This document shows positions 53,463-60,989 of a DNA stretch of 64,000 nucleotides, one piece after another (the stretch's first letter is position 1; every line of letters begins with the position of its first letter). A program made the position numbers and the translations under genes. The DNA is taken from positions 31,864 through 95,863 of IMG/VR virus record IMGVR_UViG_3300048035_000135, one strand, 5' to 3'. The notes below the pieces were generated by a model. That model made no database searches, had not been told where the DNA came from, and saw nothing but the letters and a program-made list of their open reading frames with translations. Origin of the DNA: a virus.

Positions 53463-53870
53463 TTAATACTTTCTCTTATGGATTAGGTTCATAAACTTTA
53501 AACAATCTTTACTTAAAGCTTTCTTATCTTTCTGAACTATCTGTACACAAAGTTGTAAGAATTTATGAATGTGTGGTGGGTGTTCGGAATCAATTAACAT
53601 CATAACTCTATCTTGTAACTTATGAATATAATCTGATTCAATACTGACGTTAGAAGATATATAACGTTCGGTCATATATCTTTCTGAAAACCATTGGTGT
53701 GGTTTGGCATCCGTTTCAACTGCTTTCTTATAAACAGTATCCACATATTCACTTAATGATAGAATATCAGGAACAGTTTCTGAGAAATGTTTATAATTAA
53801 CCCAACTACGGGCTTCATTCATTTCTTCATCACCCATTCCCAATTCCTTAAATAAGTCGGATGCTTTCAT
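53463..53870 (-). CDS. Hypothetical helical protein, 135 aa
   Basis: N terminus MKASDLFKELGMGDEEMNEARSWVN; middle with RYMTERYISSNVSIESDYIHK and a C terminus rich in His and Lys (HPPHIHKFLQLCVQIVQKDKK). No motif recognised; the fold is likely all helical. Overlaps nothing; 9 nt separates it from the upstream gene. Confidence 0.65.
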   Translation of the reverse strand: MKASDLFKELGMGDEEMNEARSWVNYKHFSETVPDILSLSEYVDTVYKKAVETDAKPHQWFSERYMTERYISSNVSIESDYIHKLQDRVMMLIDSEHPPHIHKFLQLCVQIVQKDKKALSKDCLKFMNLIHKRKY

Positions 53871-53879
53871 TGGTTTGTT

Positions 53880-54173
53880 TTAATCAAACATACCTAATTG
53901 AATCTTTCTTCTATGTACTTGTTGTGCATCTAATAATGTAGTGAAGATTTTATTACACTCACTCCATGTCAAATCAACTCTTTGATTCCCAACAACAAGC
54001 GTTCCAATAGGTCTGCTTTTATCTTTATAATTCGCTTCAGTTAAATTAGAACCCATTTCAAAATCAATTGAGTTATAGTTCTTTCCTAACTGCTTTAGTT
54101 TATCTCTATCTTTTTGGTGGGTTGCTCCACCTTGATTTACTCTACCTCTCGGTTTTCCTGAATATCTTTTCAT
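53880..54173 (-). CDS. Basic hypothetical protein, 97 aa
   Basis: Lys/Arg/Gly-rich N terminus (MKRYSGKPRGRVNQGGATHQKDRDK) followed by a more hydrophobic half with PIGTLVVGNQRVDLTWSECNKIFTTLLDAQQVHRRK. DNA or RNA binding is possible from the basic character. A late-type element (54207-54214) lies 33 nt upstream, one of two such elements outside the structural units. Confidence 0.62.
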   Translation of the reverse strand: MKRYSGKPRGRVNQGGATHQKDRDKLKQLGKNYNSIDFEMGSNLTEANYKDKSRPIGTLVVGNQRVDLTWSECNKIFTTLLDAQQVHRRKIQLGMFD

Positions 54174-54206
54174 TGTAAGAATATTTTAATTATTTAACTA
54201 TTTGTC

Positions 54207-54214
54207 AATAAATA
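54207..54214 (-). promoter_or_regulatory. Late-type element before basic 97-aa gene
   Basis: TATATTTATTG, one base from TATTTATA, 33 nt before the ATG at 54173. This is outside the structural units. Confidence 0.4.
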
Positions 54215-54239
54215 TAAAATAAACTTTAATGAAACTATA

Positions 54240-54533
54240 TTACTTACGATTTCTTTTAGAAATTCTTGCGAACTTAGCTTCAAATGATTTTAAGTCCATT
54301 CTCTTAGGATGAGTTCTTTCGATGTTCTGATTAACTCTCATAGTTTCAGCCATCCAATACCATGCAGCCGCTACAGTGGCTTGTGGTGGTATCATATACT
54401 CCTTCTGCAATCCATTCCCAACACCATCCGATACGAAAAATTTTCCATCGGATGTTCTTTGTGTTGAAGCTTTTGGATATGTGTTTAAAACTTTCTTCTT
54501 TAATCTTTTGAACTTTGTTTTATCAATTTCCAT
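54240..54533 (-). CDS. Hypothetical protein, 97 aa
   Basis: Contains KVLNTYPKASTQRTSDGKFFVSDGVGNGLQKEY and PQATVAAAWYWMAETMRVNQNIERTHPKRMD; mixed alpha/beta. No domain recognised. Overlaps the next gene's end (54523) by about 11 nt, so the pair is probably co-translated. Confidence 0.62.
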   Translation of the reverse strand: MEIDKTKFKRLKKKVLNTYPKASTQRTSDGKFFVSDGVGNGLQKEYMIPPQATVAAAWYWMAETMRVNQNIERTHPKRMDLKSFEAKFARISKRNRK

Positions 54534-54750
54534 TCTCTAAATGTTTTTTAAATGATTTGGATAATCGGCTATCTATAAACGATGTTACACTATTGTCATC
54601 AACATACAAATCTTCTACTATCCCACCATCTTCAGTTTTAACAATATAACGATACCCTTTAACTGTCTTTTGTTTTTCGGTAACCGTACCTACTTTGTTT
54701 TTACCAAAGACAGATACGATTACAATTTCACCAGTGCTATACGATATCAT
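54523..54750 (-). CDS. Small SH3/KOW-like protein, 75 aa
   Basis: Sequence YSTGEIVIVSVFGKNKVGTVTEKQKTVKGYRYIVKTEDGGIVEDLYVDD has the strand pattern of a small SH3-like or KOW barrel, followed by a helix (SRLSKSFKKHLENGN). Fold is by eye. No function known. Confidence 0.6.
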   Translation of the reverse strand: MISYSTGEIVIVSVFGKNKVGTVTEKQKTVKGYRYIVKTEDGGIVEDLYVDDNSVTSFIDSRLSKSFKKHLENGN

Positions 54751-54754
54751 ATAC

Positions 54755-54955
54755 TTAACTTATAACTTTTATGATTCTAGTCTCAAGTACGGATGTTACT
54801 TCGAACTCAACTGAATCGTTTTTAAACTCTTCGTGAACTTTAGTTTCTGCATCGGTTACCGATACTGCGTGTACTAAATATTCTTCTACGTTTTTCTTTT
54901 GTCTACCTTTGTCATCTTGTGTGATAACTTTTACTTTAGCTTTGTAATACTTCAT
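54755..54955 (-). CDS. DUF4494-like small protein, 66 aa
   Basis: MKYYKAKVKVITQDDKGRQKKNVEEYLVHAVSVTDAETKVHEEF is the pattern of the small DUF4494-type proteins found in Bacteroidetes and their phages (WYxAKVRYxxxxExGxxKxVxExYLVxAxSxxEAE from memory). It supports the host inference. Function unknown. Confidence 0.62.
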   Translation of the reverse strand: MKYYKAKVKVITQDDKGRQKKNVEEYLVHAVSVTDAETKVHEEFKNDSVEFEVTSVLETRIIKVIS

Positions 54956-54965
54956 GTTTACTTTT

Positions 54966-55373
54966 TTAGTTATTAAAATTAATGTTATACTTCTCTGATA
55001 ATTGAGTTTCTGTAATTAGTTCGTATTCACCATTACATTCACCCAACTGCATATCTTCTACAATAGTATGAAACCATTGAACCATTGTTTCTCCATCATG
55101 CTGTCTGCCTGCTGGAATAACCATTAGTTGCATTGGTATCATTCTATTCTGATACGACTTCCATATTCGAGGACCAATCTCATCGGGCCCCTTTCCGAAA
55201 CGTTCTCTTAAATGGGAGAAATACGCTTCATCCATTTCATCCCACTCATCGTAGTTTGAAAATTCTTCGTTGGCTTCATCAAATGCTTTAGCCATAGCTT
55301 CTTTTTCTGATTCCGATAACTCACCCCAAAAATCTTTAGGGATAAGATTCTCATCTTTTAAATCTTTACTCAT
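54966..55373 (-). CDS. Acidic hypothetical protein, 135 aa
   Basis: Acidic N terminus (LIPKDFWGELSESEKEAMAKAFDEANEEFSNYDEWDEMDEAYF) then SYQNRMIPMQLMVIPAGRQHDGETMVQWFHT with a likely metal-free alpha/beta fold. Overlaps the upstream gene by 8 nt. No family recognised. Confidence 0.62.
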   Translation of the reverse strand: MSKDLKDENLIPKDFWGELSESEKEAMAKAFDEANEEFSNYDEWDEMDEAYFSHLRERFGKGPDEIGPRIWKSYQNRMIPMQLMVIPAGRQHDGETMVQWFHTIVEDMQLGECNGEYELITETQLSEKYNINFNN

Positions 55374-55680
55374 TCTTATAATCTTTATTTAATACAAATC
55401 CAGTGTTACCATCTTCTGTAGTAACTTCTTTTACCAATCCTTTACTTTCTAATTCATCTAAAGTAGTATTGATATTCTCTTTAATAATCTCTCTACTAAC
55501 GACTTCGGCAAACCCTATAAATCTATTTATACATTCTTCGGTTTCCTCATACGTTATATGCTCAGTAGCTTTATAAAAGCGAGGCCTGAACTTATGTTCA
55601 TCAATCCACTCATTATCGAAGAAACCATCTTCGTTAAGTAGGTTGATTACTAATTTACACATATCTTTATTATCTTTCAT
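55366..55680 (-). CDS. Hypothetical protein, 104 aa
   Basis: N terminus MKDNKDMCKLVINLLNEDGFFDNEW and a helical middle (TYEETEECINRFIGFAEVVSREIIKEN) with a C-terminal strand (VKEVTTEDGNTGFVLNKDY) resembling a small winged-helix pattern. First gene of the unit, 14 nt after the host-type promoter 55695-55725. Function unknown. Confidence 0.68.
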   Translation of the reverse strand: MKDNKDMCKLVINLLNEDGFFDNEWIDEHKFRPRFYKATEHITYEETEECINRFIGFAEVVSREIIKENINTTLDELESKGLVKEVTTEDGNTGFVLNKDYKNE

Positions 55681-55694
55681 TTCAATATTTTTAT

Positions 55695-55725
55695 CTAATA
55701 TACAAAATTATTTTATAACTTCCAA
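55695..55725 (-). promoter_or_regulatory. Host-type promoter of small-gene unit
   Basis: TTG (55723-55725), 20-nt spacer, TATATTAG (55695-55702), directly after the terminator at 55731-55752. No TTAACA pair is present. Confidence 0.65.
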
Positions 55726-55730
55726 ATAAA

Positions 55731-55752
55731 CCCCCCACTAATTTAGTGGGAG
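55731..55752 (-). terminator. Rho-independent terminator after MoxR/AAA gene
   Basis: Minus strand CCCACTAA-A-TTAGTGGG stem followed by TTTATTT. Follows the AAA gene stop by about 27 nt; the -33 box of the next promoter begins just beyond. Confidence 0.8.
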
Positions 55753-55778
55753 GTCATTTGATGAGTAATAATTAATAA

Positions 55779-57062
55779 TTAAAATGGGTTGGAGATATCA
55801 ACATCTTCAGTTGAATCATCTTCTACATTGAAAAGGTTTTCTTCATCTGTAGAACCAACAAACTTTTGAACGTATTGTTTAACGTAAGTTCTTTCTGATT
55901 GAGCTCCACCTGCATCATCGAACAATGGGTAGATGGTAATCTCAGCGGCCTCAGCCAGATTGAATCCATCGTAAAGAAGTGAACCAATCTCAACAGCCGT
56001 TCTAGTCGATAGTGAGTTTGAAAGAGTAGGAACTTCTTTCTTCACATCGTTTCTGGTCATCGTAGTGATGTTAGCCACACTCTTCAGAACAGTCTCATCA
56101 ACCGATGGATACATCATCTGAAGTAGTGATGATTCTTCATCGATGGTTAGTGTATCCATTTCGATGATTGTGAATCGGTCAACGATAGCTCTATCCAACT
56201 GTCTAGTCGATGTGTACTCATTACCGATGTTAGCCGAAGCGATGAATGAAACACCATCAGCCACTTTCACAACAGGCGAATCAGCCGCCTCATCCAATCT
56301 GAGGTATCTCTGTCCCGCATCCAATACGGTCATCAGAATGTTGTGAGCTTCAGGGTGAGCCCTGCTAATCTCATCCAAAACAATAACGGTGTTTGGAGTT
56401 TGGATAGCTTTCACAAAAGGTGATGGTGAAAAGACCGTACCCTTCTTAGTATCGAACTGAGTATTTCCGATAAGAGTAGCTCGAGGGTCTTGCGTTGAAC
56501 CTAAATTGAAGATTTCCATATTGTAACCATCAATCGAATTAGCCGCCGCCTTAGCCGCCATAGTTTTACCACAACCAGCAGGCCCGGTCATCATAATATT
56601 TTTACCTCTGAGGATGTTTCTGATTAGATACTTCCACTTCAGTTCACTCATAAACAACATTTGTGGTTTCAAACCATTAGCCTCAGAGTGAATAAACTTT
56701 AGGAAATCTTCTTCCATTGGTTTTTCTGCAACTTCCATAGTTGGTGTTTGTTTCATTTGATATTGTTCAATACCACCATTAGGTTTGTTGAAGTTAGTTA
56801 CAGGTTCAGAACCATTGAACTTCTCACCTGGCACTCTGTTGAACTCAACAGAACCATTGGTAAGGTTACCTTTGATACGGGCTTTGATACAATACTTAGT
56901 TGGATTGTTAGCCGCCGATACACACCTTTTGTATAGTGATGTACCTACTTCGTTTAGTTGTGGAACGAAGAACTCCGTTCCAGCGGAATCAATAAGGATG
57001 ATTTCCTTATTCTCATTTTTCTTCGCCTGAAGAAATACTGCTCTTTGTGATTTGTTACTCAT
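55779..57062 (-). CDS. MoxR/CobS-type AAA+ ATPase
   Basis: 427 residues. Walker A GPAGCGKT at 160-167, Walker B VIVLDE near 220, sensor region SFIASANIG and RQLDRAIVDRF. Phage proteins of this type are often annotated cobS. Its VWA partner (57460-59610) lies upstream in the same neighbourhood with a 55-residue gene between. MoxR-VWA pairs act as chaperones in metal or cofactor insertion or in protein remodelling. Here the substrate is unknown. Promoter 57106-57136 with a TTAACA pair precedes it; the terminator at 55731-55752 follows. Confidence 0.9.
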   Translation of the reverse strand: MSNKSQRAVFLQAKKNENKEIILIDSAGTEFFVPQLNEVGTSLYKRCVSAANNPTKYCIKARIKGNLTNGSVEFNRVPGEKFNGSEPVTNFNKPNGGIEQYQMKQTPTMEVAEKPMEEDFLKFIHSEANGLKPQMLFMSELKWKYLIRNILRGKNIMMTGPAGCGKTMAAKAAANSIDGYNMEIFNLGSTQDPRATLIGNTQFDTKKGTVFSPSPFVKAIQTPNTVIVLDEISRAHPEAHNILMTVLDAGQRYLRLDEAADSPVVKVADGVSFIASANIGNEYTSTRQLDRAIVDRFTIIEMDTLTIDEESSLLQMMYPSVDETVLKSVANITTMTRNDVKKEVPTLSNSLSTRTAVEIGSLLYDGFNLAEAAEITIYPLFDDAGGAQSERTYVKQYVQKFVGSTDEENLFNVEDDSTEDVDISNPF

Positions 57063-57105
57063 AAATTTTACTTTTTAATTATTACTCTTACTAATTATTA
57101 CTCTA

Positions 57106-57136
57106 CTAAAGTACGGAATATATTTTACAATTCCAA
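57106..57136 (-). promoter_or_regulatory. Host-type promoter of MoxR/AAA gene
   Basis: TTG (57134-57136), 20-nt spacer, TACTTTAG (57106-57113); TTAACA pair at 57144-57163 sits 7 nt further upstream. Geometry identical to the UvdE, VWA and 65-aa-gene promoters. Confidence 0.75.
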
Positions 57137-57143
57137 ACTTTTA

Positions 57144-57163
57144 ATGTTAAGAAATTGTTAAAT
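57144..57163 (-). promoter_or_regulatory. TTAACA pair upstream of MoxR/AAA promoter
   Basis: Identical 20-mer to the UvdE and 59985 sites, same 7-nt offset. It overlaps the end of the 55-aa gene. Confidence 0.6.
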
Positions 57164-57325
57164 CTTTGATAAGGTTACTTTCTCTAAAGTTTTGTAAATG
57201 GTATTAAACCCATCAACGGCCTCATTGGGATTAACCTCTTTAGTTCCCATCAGTTCACCATTCACTTTAATCGTTACCATTGAACCTGTCAACTCTAACT
57301 CATACTTACCAATCGATTTTTTCAT
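57158..57325 (-). CDS. Small hypothetical protein, 55 aa
   Basis: MKKSIGKYELELTGSMVTIK then VNGELMGTKEVNPNEAVDGF, mainly beta. It sits alone between the VWA gene and the AAA gene, with its own degenerate host-type promoter (57380-57411). Its C-terminal coding bases end inside the TTAACA repeat of the next promoter. Because of its place between the two partners it may be a third component, but there is no direct evidence. Confidence 0.65.
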   Translation of the reverse strand: MKKSIGKYELELTGSMVTIKVNGELMGTKEVNPNEAVDGFNTIYKTLEKVTLSKI

Positions 57326-57379
57326 ATTTCTTATTTTTTAATTTTTAATTCGGTTAAACTCTCAACCCTTATTACCTTA

Positions 57380-57411
57380 CTAATGTACGACTTTTTTTTT
57401 AATAAACCTAA
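57380..57411 (-). promoter_or_regulatory. Degenerate host-type promoter of 55-aa gene
   Basis: -10-like TACATTAG (57380-57387) preceded by a poor -33 box (TTA at 21 nt). Upstream are GTTATTAACAA repeats (57435-57457). Weaker than its neighbours. Confidence 0.45.
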
Positions 57412-57434
57412 TTTTTTAACACTTTTTTTTGAAA

Positions 57435-57457
57435 GTTATTAACAAAGTTATTAACAA
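57435..57457 (-). repeat. GTTATTAACAA tandem pair
   Basis: Two copies of GTTATTAACAA on the plus strand, 12-bp period (one extra A). Each TTATTAACA core resembles a degenerate DnaA-box shape (TTATnnACA). Follows the VWA stop. Confidence 0.5.
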
Positions 57458-57459
57458 TT

Positions 57460-59610
57460 TTATTGAAACAATTTGTTCAATGTTTTAGTTAACGCCATTA
57501 GATTCGTACAATCTACTGATGTTGCTGATTTACCATACATAGCTTTGAAGTTTTCGATACCACCTTCGTAACCTTCGTAAACAAAGTATGAAAGAACCTT
57601 AACGCCGGCCTGTTGGATTTTCTTAACCTGATTAGCCGTATGTTTAACAGCTTCATATCCACCATAATCGATATCTCTATTAGAGAAACCTGGCCATCCA
57701 TCTGAGAAGTTGATGAAGTAAGAATCAACACCTTTGTTAGTTTTGATGATATCATCTAACACAGTTTCAAAACACAACCCTTCAGGAGTAGTTCCACAAG
57801 GATTAAGATATTTGAACAATTGTTGAACCTTAGAGAACTTATCTTTTCTACTATCGTATGCAATCAACATTAGTGGTTGACAAAGGTTGTGGTCATGTTG
57901 GATACTTCTGTAAGAAATCACTACATCAAGATTAGAGGTCATTGATGCCGCCTTAGCGATTGCTACTGCGGATGTTTGAGTTTGTTTCCACTTACCACCA
58001 CCCATTGATGAACTAGCATCAATCGAAATGTGAACCAAAGCCGGATTGTGTTTGTTGATGATGGTTTGGTCAAAGATTTGAACATTACCCATACCCAACT
58101 CATGCAACAATCGACCTGAGATTTTACCATTCTTCATTCGAGGAGTAACCAAACTTCTTTCCTCACTTCTAAGTTTAAGTTTCTTACCCAACACAGTACC
58201 CAATACGATACCCTTTTGGATAGCTTCCTCATTTCTTTCAACACCCCAAGAGTAAGAAGATAACATACTAATCATATCAGAATCAACCAATTGTTTAGTG
58301 TAGTTTCTTACAACCATTACAGGAGTTTGTTTATCAGTTTTGTAGTATCTGCCTGATTGGTAATCTTTACCAGCCAACTTTTCTTCGATACCACTCTTAA
58401 CCAAAGTATCTAACTTCTTAGATTCACCTTTGGAAACTTTCTTCTTTTTGATATCACCATTCTGAAAATTCTTTTGTTTCTCAATAGCGTTATCTAATTG
58501 TTTCTTTTGTCTATCAGAAAGAGAACCATTACCTTCAGTAACTTTGGTATCTGTGATTTGAGAATCATTACCACTACCACCGGCACCATTAGGATTGTAA
58601 CCACCCTTAGAACCTTTCTTTACATCATCACCTTCTGCATCACCTTTGGAATCATCAGTATCATTAGAACCATCTTTTGATTCACCACCATTACCTTCGG
58701 TATTATCAGTACCATTGGTTTCAGAGTTATCTCCACCACCACCAGTACCACTACCTTCTGATTCTTCTTCATCAGAACCTTCACCACCACCACTTTGTTG
58801 GTTAGGTGATTCGATTGGTTTTTGTTCAGCTGGAAGTGAGTTCTCAATCAATTTGAAAATCTGTGAAGCCAGAACCAAAGAACCATCGGTAGTTTTTATC
58901 ATATCGATGTTTTTCAAATCCATCAGATTCCATACACTTCTCAACATTGGAAGAGCATCTAAATCTCTATTCTTATTAGTGATGTTGATGATACGGAACA
59001 TATAAGATTCCCAATTCAACTCTCTGTACTCTGAAGATTGTAATCCCTTATCAACAATCTTAGAATTGAAATACTTATCGTACATAGCGTGGTAGTAACC
59101 TTTGTAGCCAGGAGAAGTAGAATAGATGTAATAATCAATTCTCCTATCTTCGATTACGTTAAGTAGATTCTTAACAATACCCTTAACATACTCTTTAGTT
59201 TCCCACTCATCCTTAGAATGTTTATCCATCAGATGAGTAATGTAATCGTTATCAACAACCAATTCGATGTTGTTGTTGATTGTATCTAACGAATTGAAAT
59301 CGGTTAACTTAATGTGAGAACCTTCGTGCAGTGCCAACCCAACGGTTGAATCAAATTCTTTATCATCCATCTTAGATGAAATCACAACCGATTTACCATC
59401 AGTATAAGAATCACCACCCCTTACATCAAACGTAACGGGGATGTTCTGATTGGTAACGATGTTAACGAAGTTGGCGATGGATTTTTTGTAAGATGCTAAT
59501 GCCATCAGATTTGAATGTTTAGATTCTACAACATTCAACCCATCATCAACATCATCGAACAGGTTATCTTTCAACCAGAACGAACTATATTTTGTGTTAT
59601 CTCTATTCAT
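57460..59610 (-). CDS. VWA-domain protein, CobT-like
   Basis: 716 residues from the ATG at 59610. N-terminal metallopeptidase-like helices include SKMDDKEFDSTVGLALHEGSHI (HEGSH is an HExxH-like variant). Residues ~265-360 are an acidic, Gly/Ser/Asp-rich disordered spacer. The C-terminal VWA domain has the MIDAS DASSSMGG at 531-538. It matches the plan of CobT-like subunits paired with CobS-like AAA ATPases. Promoter 59640-59670 has the 11-bp-phased TTAACA pair. Confidence 0.88.
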   Translation of the reverse strand: MNRDNTKYSSFWLKDNLFDDVDDGLNVVESKHSNLMALASYKKSIANFVNIVTNQNIPVTFDVRGGDSYTDGKSVVISSKMDDKEFDSTVGLALHEGSHIKLTDFNSLDTINNNIELVVDNDYITHLMDKHSKDEWETKEYVKGIVKNLLNVIEDRRIDYYIYSTSPGYKGYYHAMYDKYFNSKIVDKGLQSSEYRELNWESYMFRIINITNKNRDLDALPMLRSVWNLMDLKNIDMIKTTDGSLVLASQIFKLIENSLPAEQKPIESPNQQSGGGEGSDEEESEGSGTGGGGDNSETNGTDNTEGNGGESKDGSNDTDDSKGDAEGDDVKKGSKGGYNPNGAGGSGNDSQITDTKVTEGNGSLSDRQKKQLDNAIEKQKNFQNGDIKKKKVSKGESKKLDTLVKSGIEEKLAGKDYQSGRYYKTDKQTPVMVVRNYTKQLVDSDMISMLSSYSWGVERNEEAIQKGIVLGTVLGKKLKLRSEERSLVTPRMKNGKISGRLLHELGMGNVQIFDQTIINKHNPALVHISIDASSSMGGGKWKQTQTSAVAIAKAASMTSNLDVVISYRSIQHDHNLCQPLMLIAYDSRKDKFSKVQQLFKYLNPCGTTPEGLCFETVLDDIIKTNKGVDSYFINFSDGWPGFSNRDIDYGGYEAVKHTANQVKKIQQAGVKVLSYFVYEGYEGGIENFKAMYGKSATSVDCTNLMALTKTLNKLFQ

Positions 59611-59639
59611 ATATTTTACTCTTATCAATTATTACTATA

Positions 59640-59670
59640 CTAAAGTACGAAATTATTTCCATATAAACAA
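59640..59670 (-). promoter_or_regulatory. Host-type promoter of VWA gene
   Basis: TTG (59668-59670), 20-nt spacer, TACTTTAG (59640-59647), TTAACA pair 59678-59696 exactly 7 nt upstream and GTTATTAACAA repeats (59697-59718) beyond. Confidence 0.75.
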
Positions 59671-59677
59671 GCCTTTT

Positions 59678-59696
59678 ATGTTAAATTTTTGTTAAA
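59678..59696 (-). promoter_or_regulatory. TTAACA pair upstream of VWA promoter
   Basis: TTTAACA-AAAA-TTTAACAT, the same 11-bp phasing and 7-nt offset, with a few changed spacer bases. Confidence 0.55.
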
Positions 59697-59718
59697 GTTA
59701 TTAACAAGTTATTAACAA
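59697..59718 (-). repeat. GTTATTAACAA tandem pair
   Basis: Two copies, exactly 11-bp period, after the stop of the 65-aa gene and next to the TTAACA pair of the VWA promoter. Confidence 0.5.
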
Positions 59719-59719
59719 T

Positions 59720-59917
59720 TTAAAGTAACCCATTTAGTAGTTTCTTATAATCTATGGATAGTAATCCCATAGAACCTATCATTAACCCACAAACTGCGAA
59801 ACCTATTTCATTATCGACACCCTCAAAATGGATGTAGTTCTGAATAGTTCCCTTCATAGTTAAATAGGTAACTCCTAACCCTAAAACGGCTGTTAAAATT
59901 GCTTGGTAATTTTTCAT
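59720..59917 (-). CDS. Small membrane protein, 65 aa
   Basis: Starts MKNYQAILTAVLGLGVTYLT and continues MKGTIQNYIHFEGVDNEIGF followed by AVCGLMIGSMGLLSIDYKKLL: two hydrophobic segments with a short loop. The ATG at 59917 is preferred to TTG at 59935. Promoter 59947-59977. Function unknown; position before the VWA gene hints at membrane association of that system. Confidence 0.65.
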   Translation of the reverse strand: MKNYQAILTAVLGLGVTYLTMKGTIQNYIHFEGVDNEIGFAVCGLMIGSMGLLSIDYKKLLNGLL

Positions 59918-59946
59918 ATCTATATCTATTATCAATTATTACAGTA

Positions 59947-59977
59947 CTAAAGTACGAAAAATATTTGATATATCCAA
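59947..59977 (-). promoter_or_regulatory. Host-type promoter of 65-aa membrane protein gene
   Basis: TTG (59975-59977), 20-nt spacer, TACTTTAG (59947-59954), TTAACA pair at 59985-60004. Follows the end of thyA. Confidence 0.75.
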
Positions 59978-59984
59978 GCTTCCA

Positions 59985-60004
59985 ATGTTAAGAAATTGTT
60001 AAAT
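59985..60004 (-). promoter_or_regulatory. TTAACA pair upstream of 65-aa-gene promoter
   Basis: Same 20-mer as at 57144 and 52110, 7 nt before the -33 TTG. Confidence 0.6.
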
Positions 60005-60013
60005 TTTTGGAGC

Positions 60014-60047
60014 GATGATAGTGATAGTGGAACGTGTTGAGTATCAG
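60014..60047 (-). repeat. 34-nt element after thyA stop
   Basis: Directly abuts the thyA stop codon; same GATGATAGTGATAGTG core as the GroES element, followed by TTAACA promoter elements. Likely a 3'-end signal used at two gene ends. Confidence 0.55.
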
Positions 60048-60989
60048 TTAGTTACTCAAAGGGGCTTTTATCGTTGGGTGTGATTTATAACCTGTTAGTA
60101 AAGTACCGAATAAACCTTCTAATATATTGAACTCACATTCCATACAATCTAAATCTAAAGTAGGTAATGGATATGGTTCGTTTCTTAATTGTTGTTTAGC
60201 TTGTTCAATATGATTATTATATAAGTGAGTATCACCCAAAGAACCAATCAATTGGTCAGGCATCATATTAACTTCTTTAGCAAGTAAGGATAGCAACAAT
60301 CCATATGATGCTATGTTAAATGGTAATCCTAAAAATACATCTACACTTCGTTGATTCCACATTAGGGATAACTTTCTTTTAGGTACATTCTTCTCATCTA
60401 AATCAGATTCATCAAGCTTTGCTGCATATGAGATATCTTTACCAATTGATGATGTCCAATATAATGCTCTTTCACCGAATGTCATTTCTGTAGTGTAACA
60501 TTGGAATCCGTAGTGGCATGGTGGTAATACCATCTTAGATAGTTCACCAACATTCCATGCACTAACCATCAACCTTCTACTATCAGGATTGTGTTTTAAT
60601 AAATGTATTAGAGTTGATATCTGGTCGATGGAATCATCATATGAACCATCATCTCTTACAGACCAATCTCTCCATTGTTTACCATAGATTGGACCTAACG
60701 AACCATCTGTTCTACCACTCTTATTATAATCACCATCCCAAATCTTACAATTGTTTTCTCTTAGATATTCAATATCAGTTCTACCCTGCAGAAACCATCT
60801 CAATTCAGTAACCATTGTATTAAAGGCAACCTTCTTAGTTGTTAGTAGTGGGAATCCATCTTGCATATTATGTCTGATGGTGTATCCAAAAATAGATTGA
60901 GTACCTGTACCCGTTCTATCTTCCTTATCTACTCCATAGTAAAGTATCGTTTCTAAAAGTTCTTTATATTGTTTATCTAATTTATTCAT
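60048..60989 (-). CDS. thyA: Thymidylate synthase ThyA
   Basis: 313 residues. DREDRTGTGTQSIFGYTIRHN-type N terminus, RWFLQGRTDIEYL, catalytic Cys158 in LPPCHYGFQC, and QRSVDVFLGLPFNIASYGLL. Makes dTMP from dUMP and methylene-tetrahydrofolate. About 25 residues (ALYWTSSIGKDISYAAKLDE) are inserted between the Cys region and QRSVD compared with canonical ThyA. Supports phage DNA synthesis. Follows the thioesterase gene with 1-nt stop/start sharing. Confidence 0.95.
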   Translation of the reverse strand: MNKLDKQYKELLETILYYGVDKEDRTGTGTQSIFGYTIRHNMQDGFPLLTTKKVAFNTMVTELRWFLQGRTDIEYLRENNCKIWDGDYNKSGRTDGSLGPIYGKQWRDWSVRDDGSYDDSIDQISTLIHLLKHNPDSRRLMVSAWNVGELSKMVLPPCHYGFQCYTTEMTFGERALYWTSSIGKDISYAAKLDESDLDEKNVPKRKLSLMWNQRSVDVFLGLPFNIASYGLLLSLLAKEVNMMPDQLIGSLGDTHLYNNHIEQAKQQLRNEPYPLPTLDLDCMECEFNILEGLFGTLLTGYKSHPTIKAPLSN

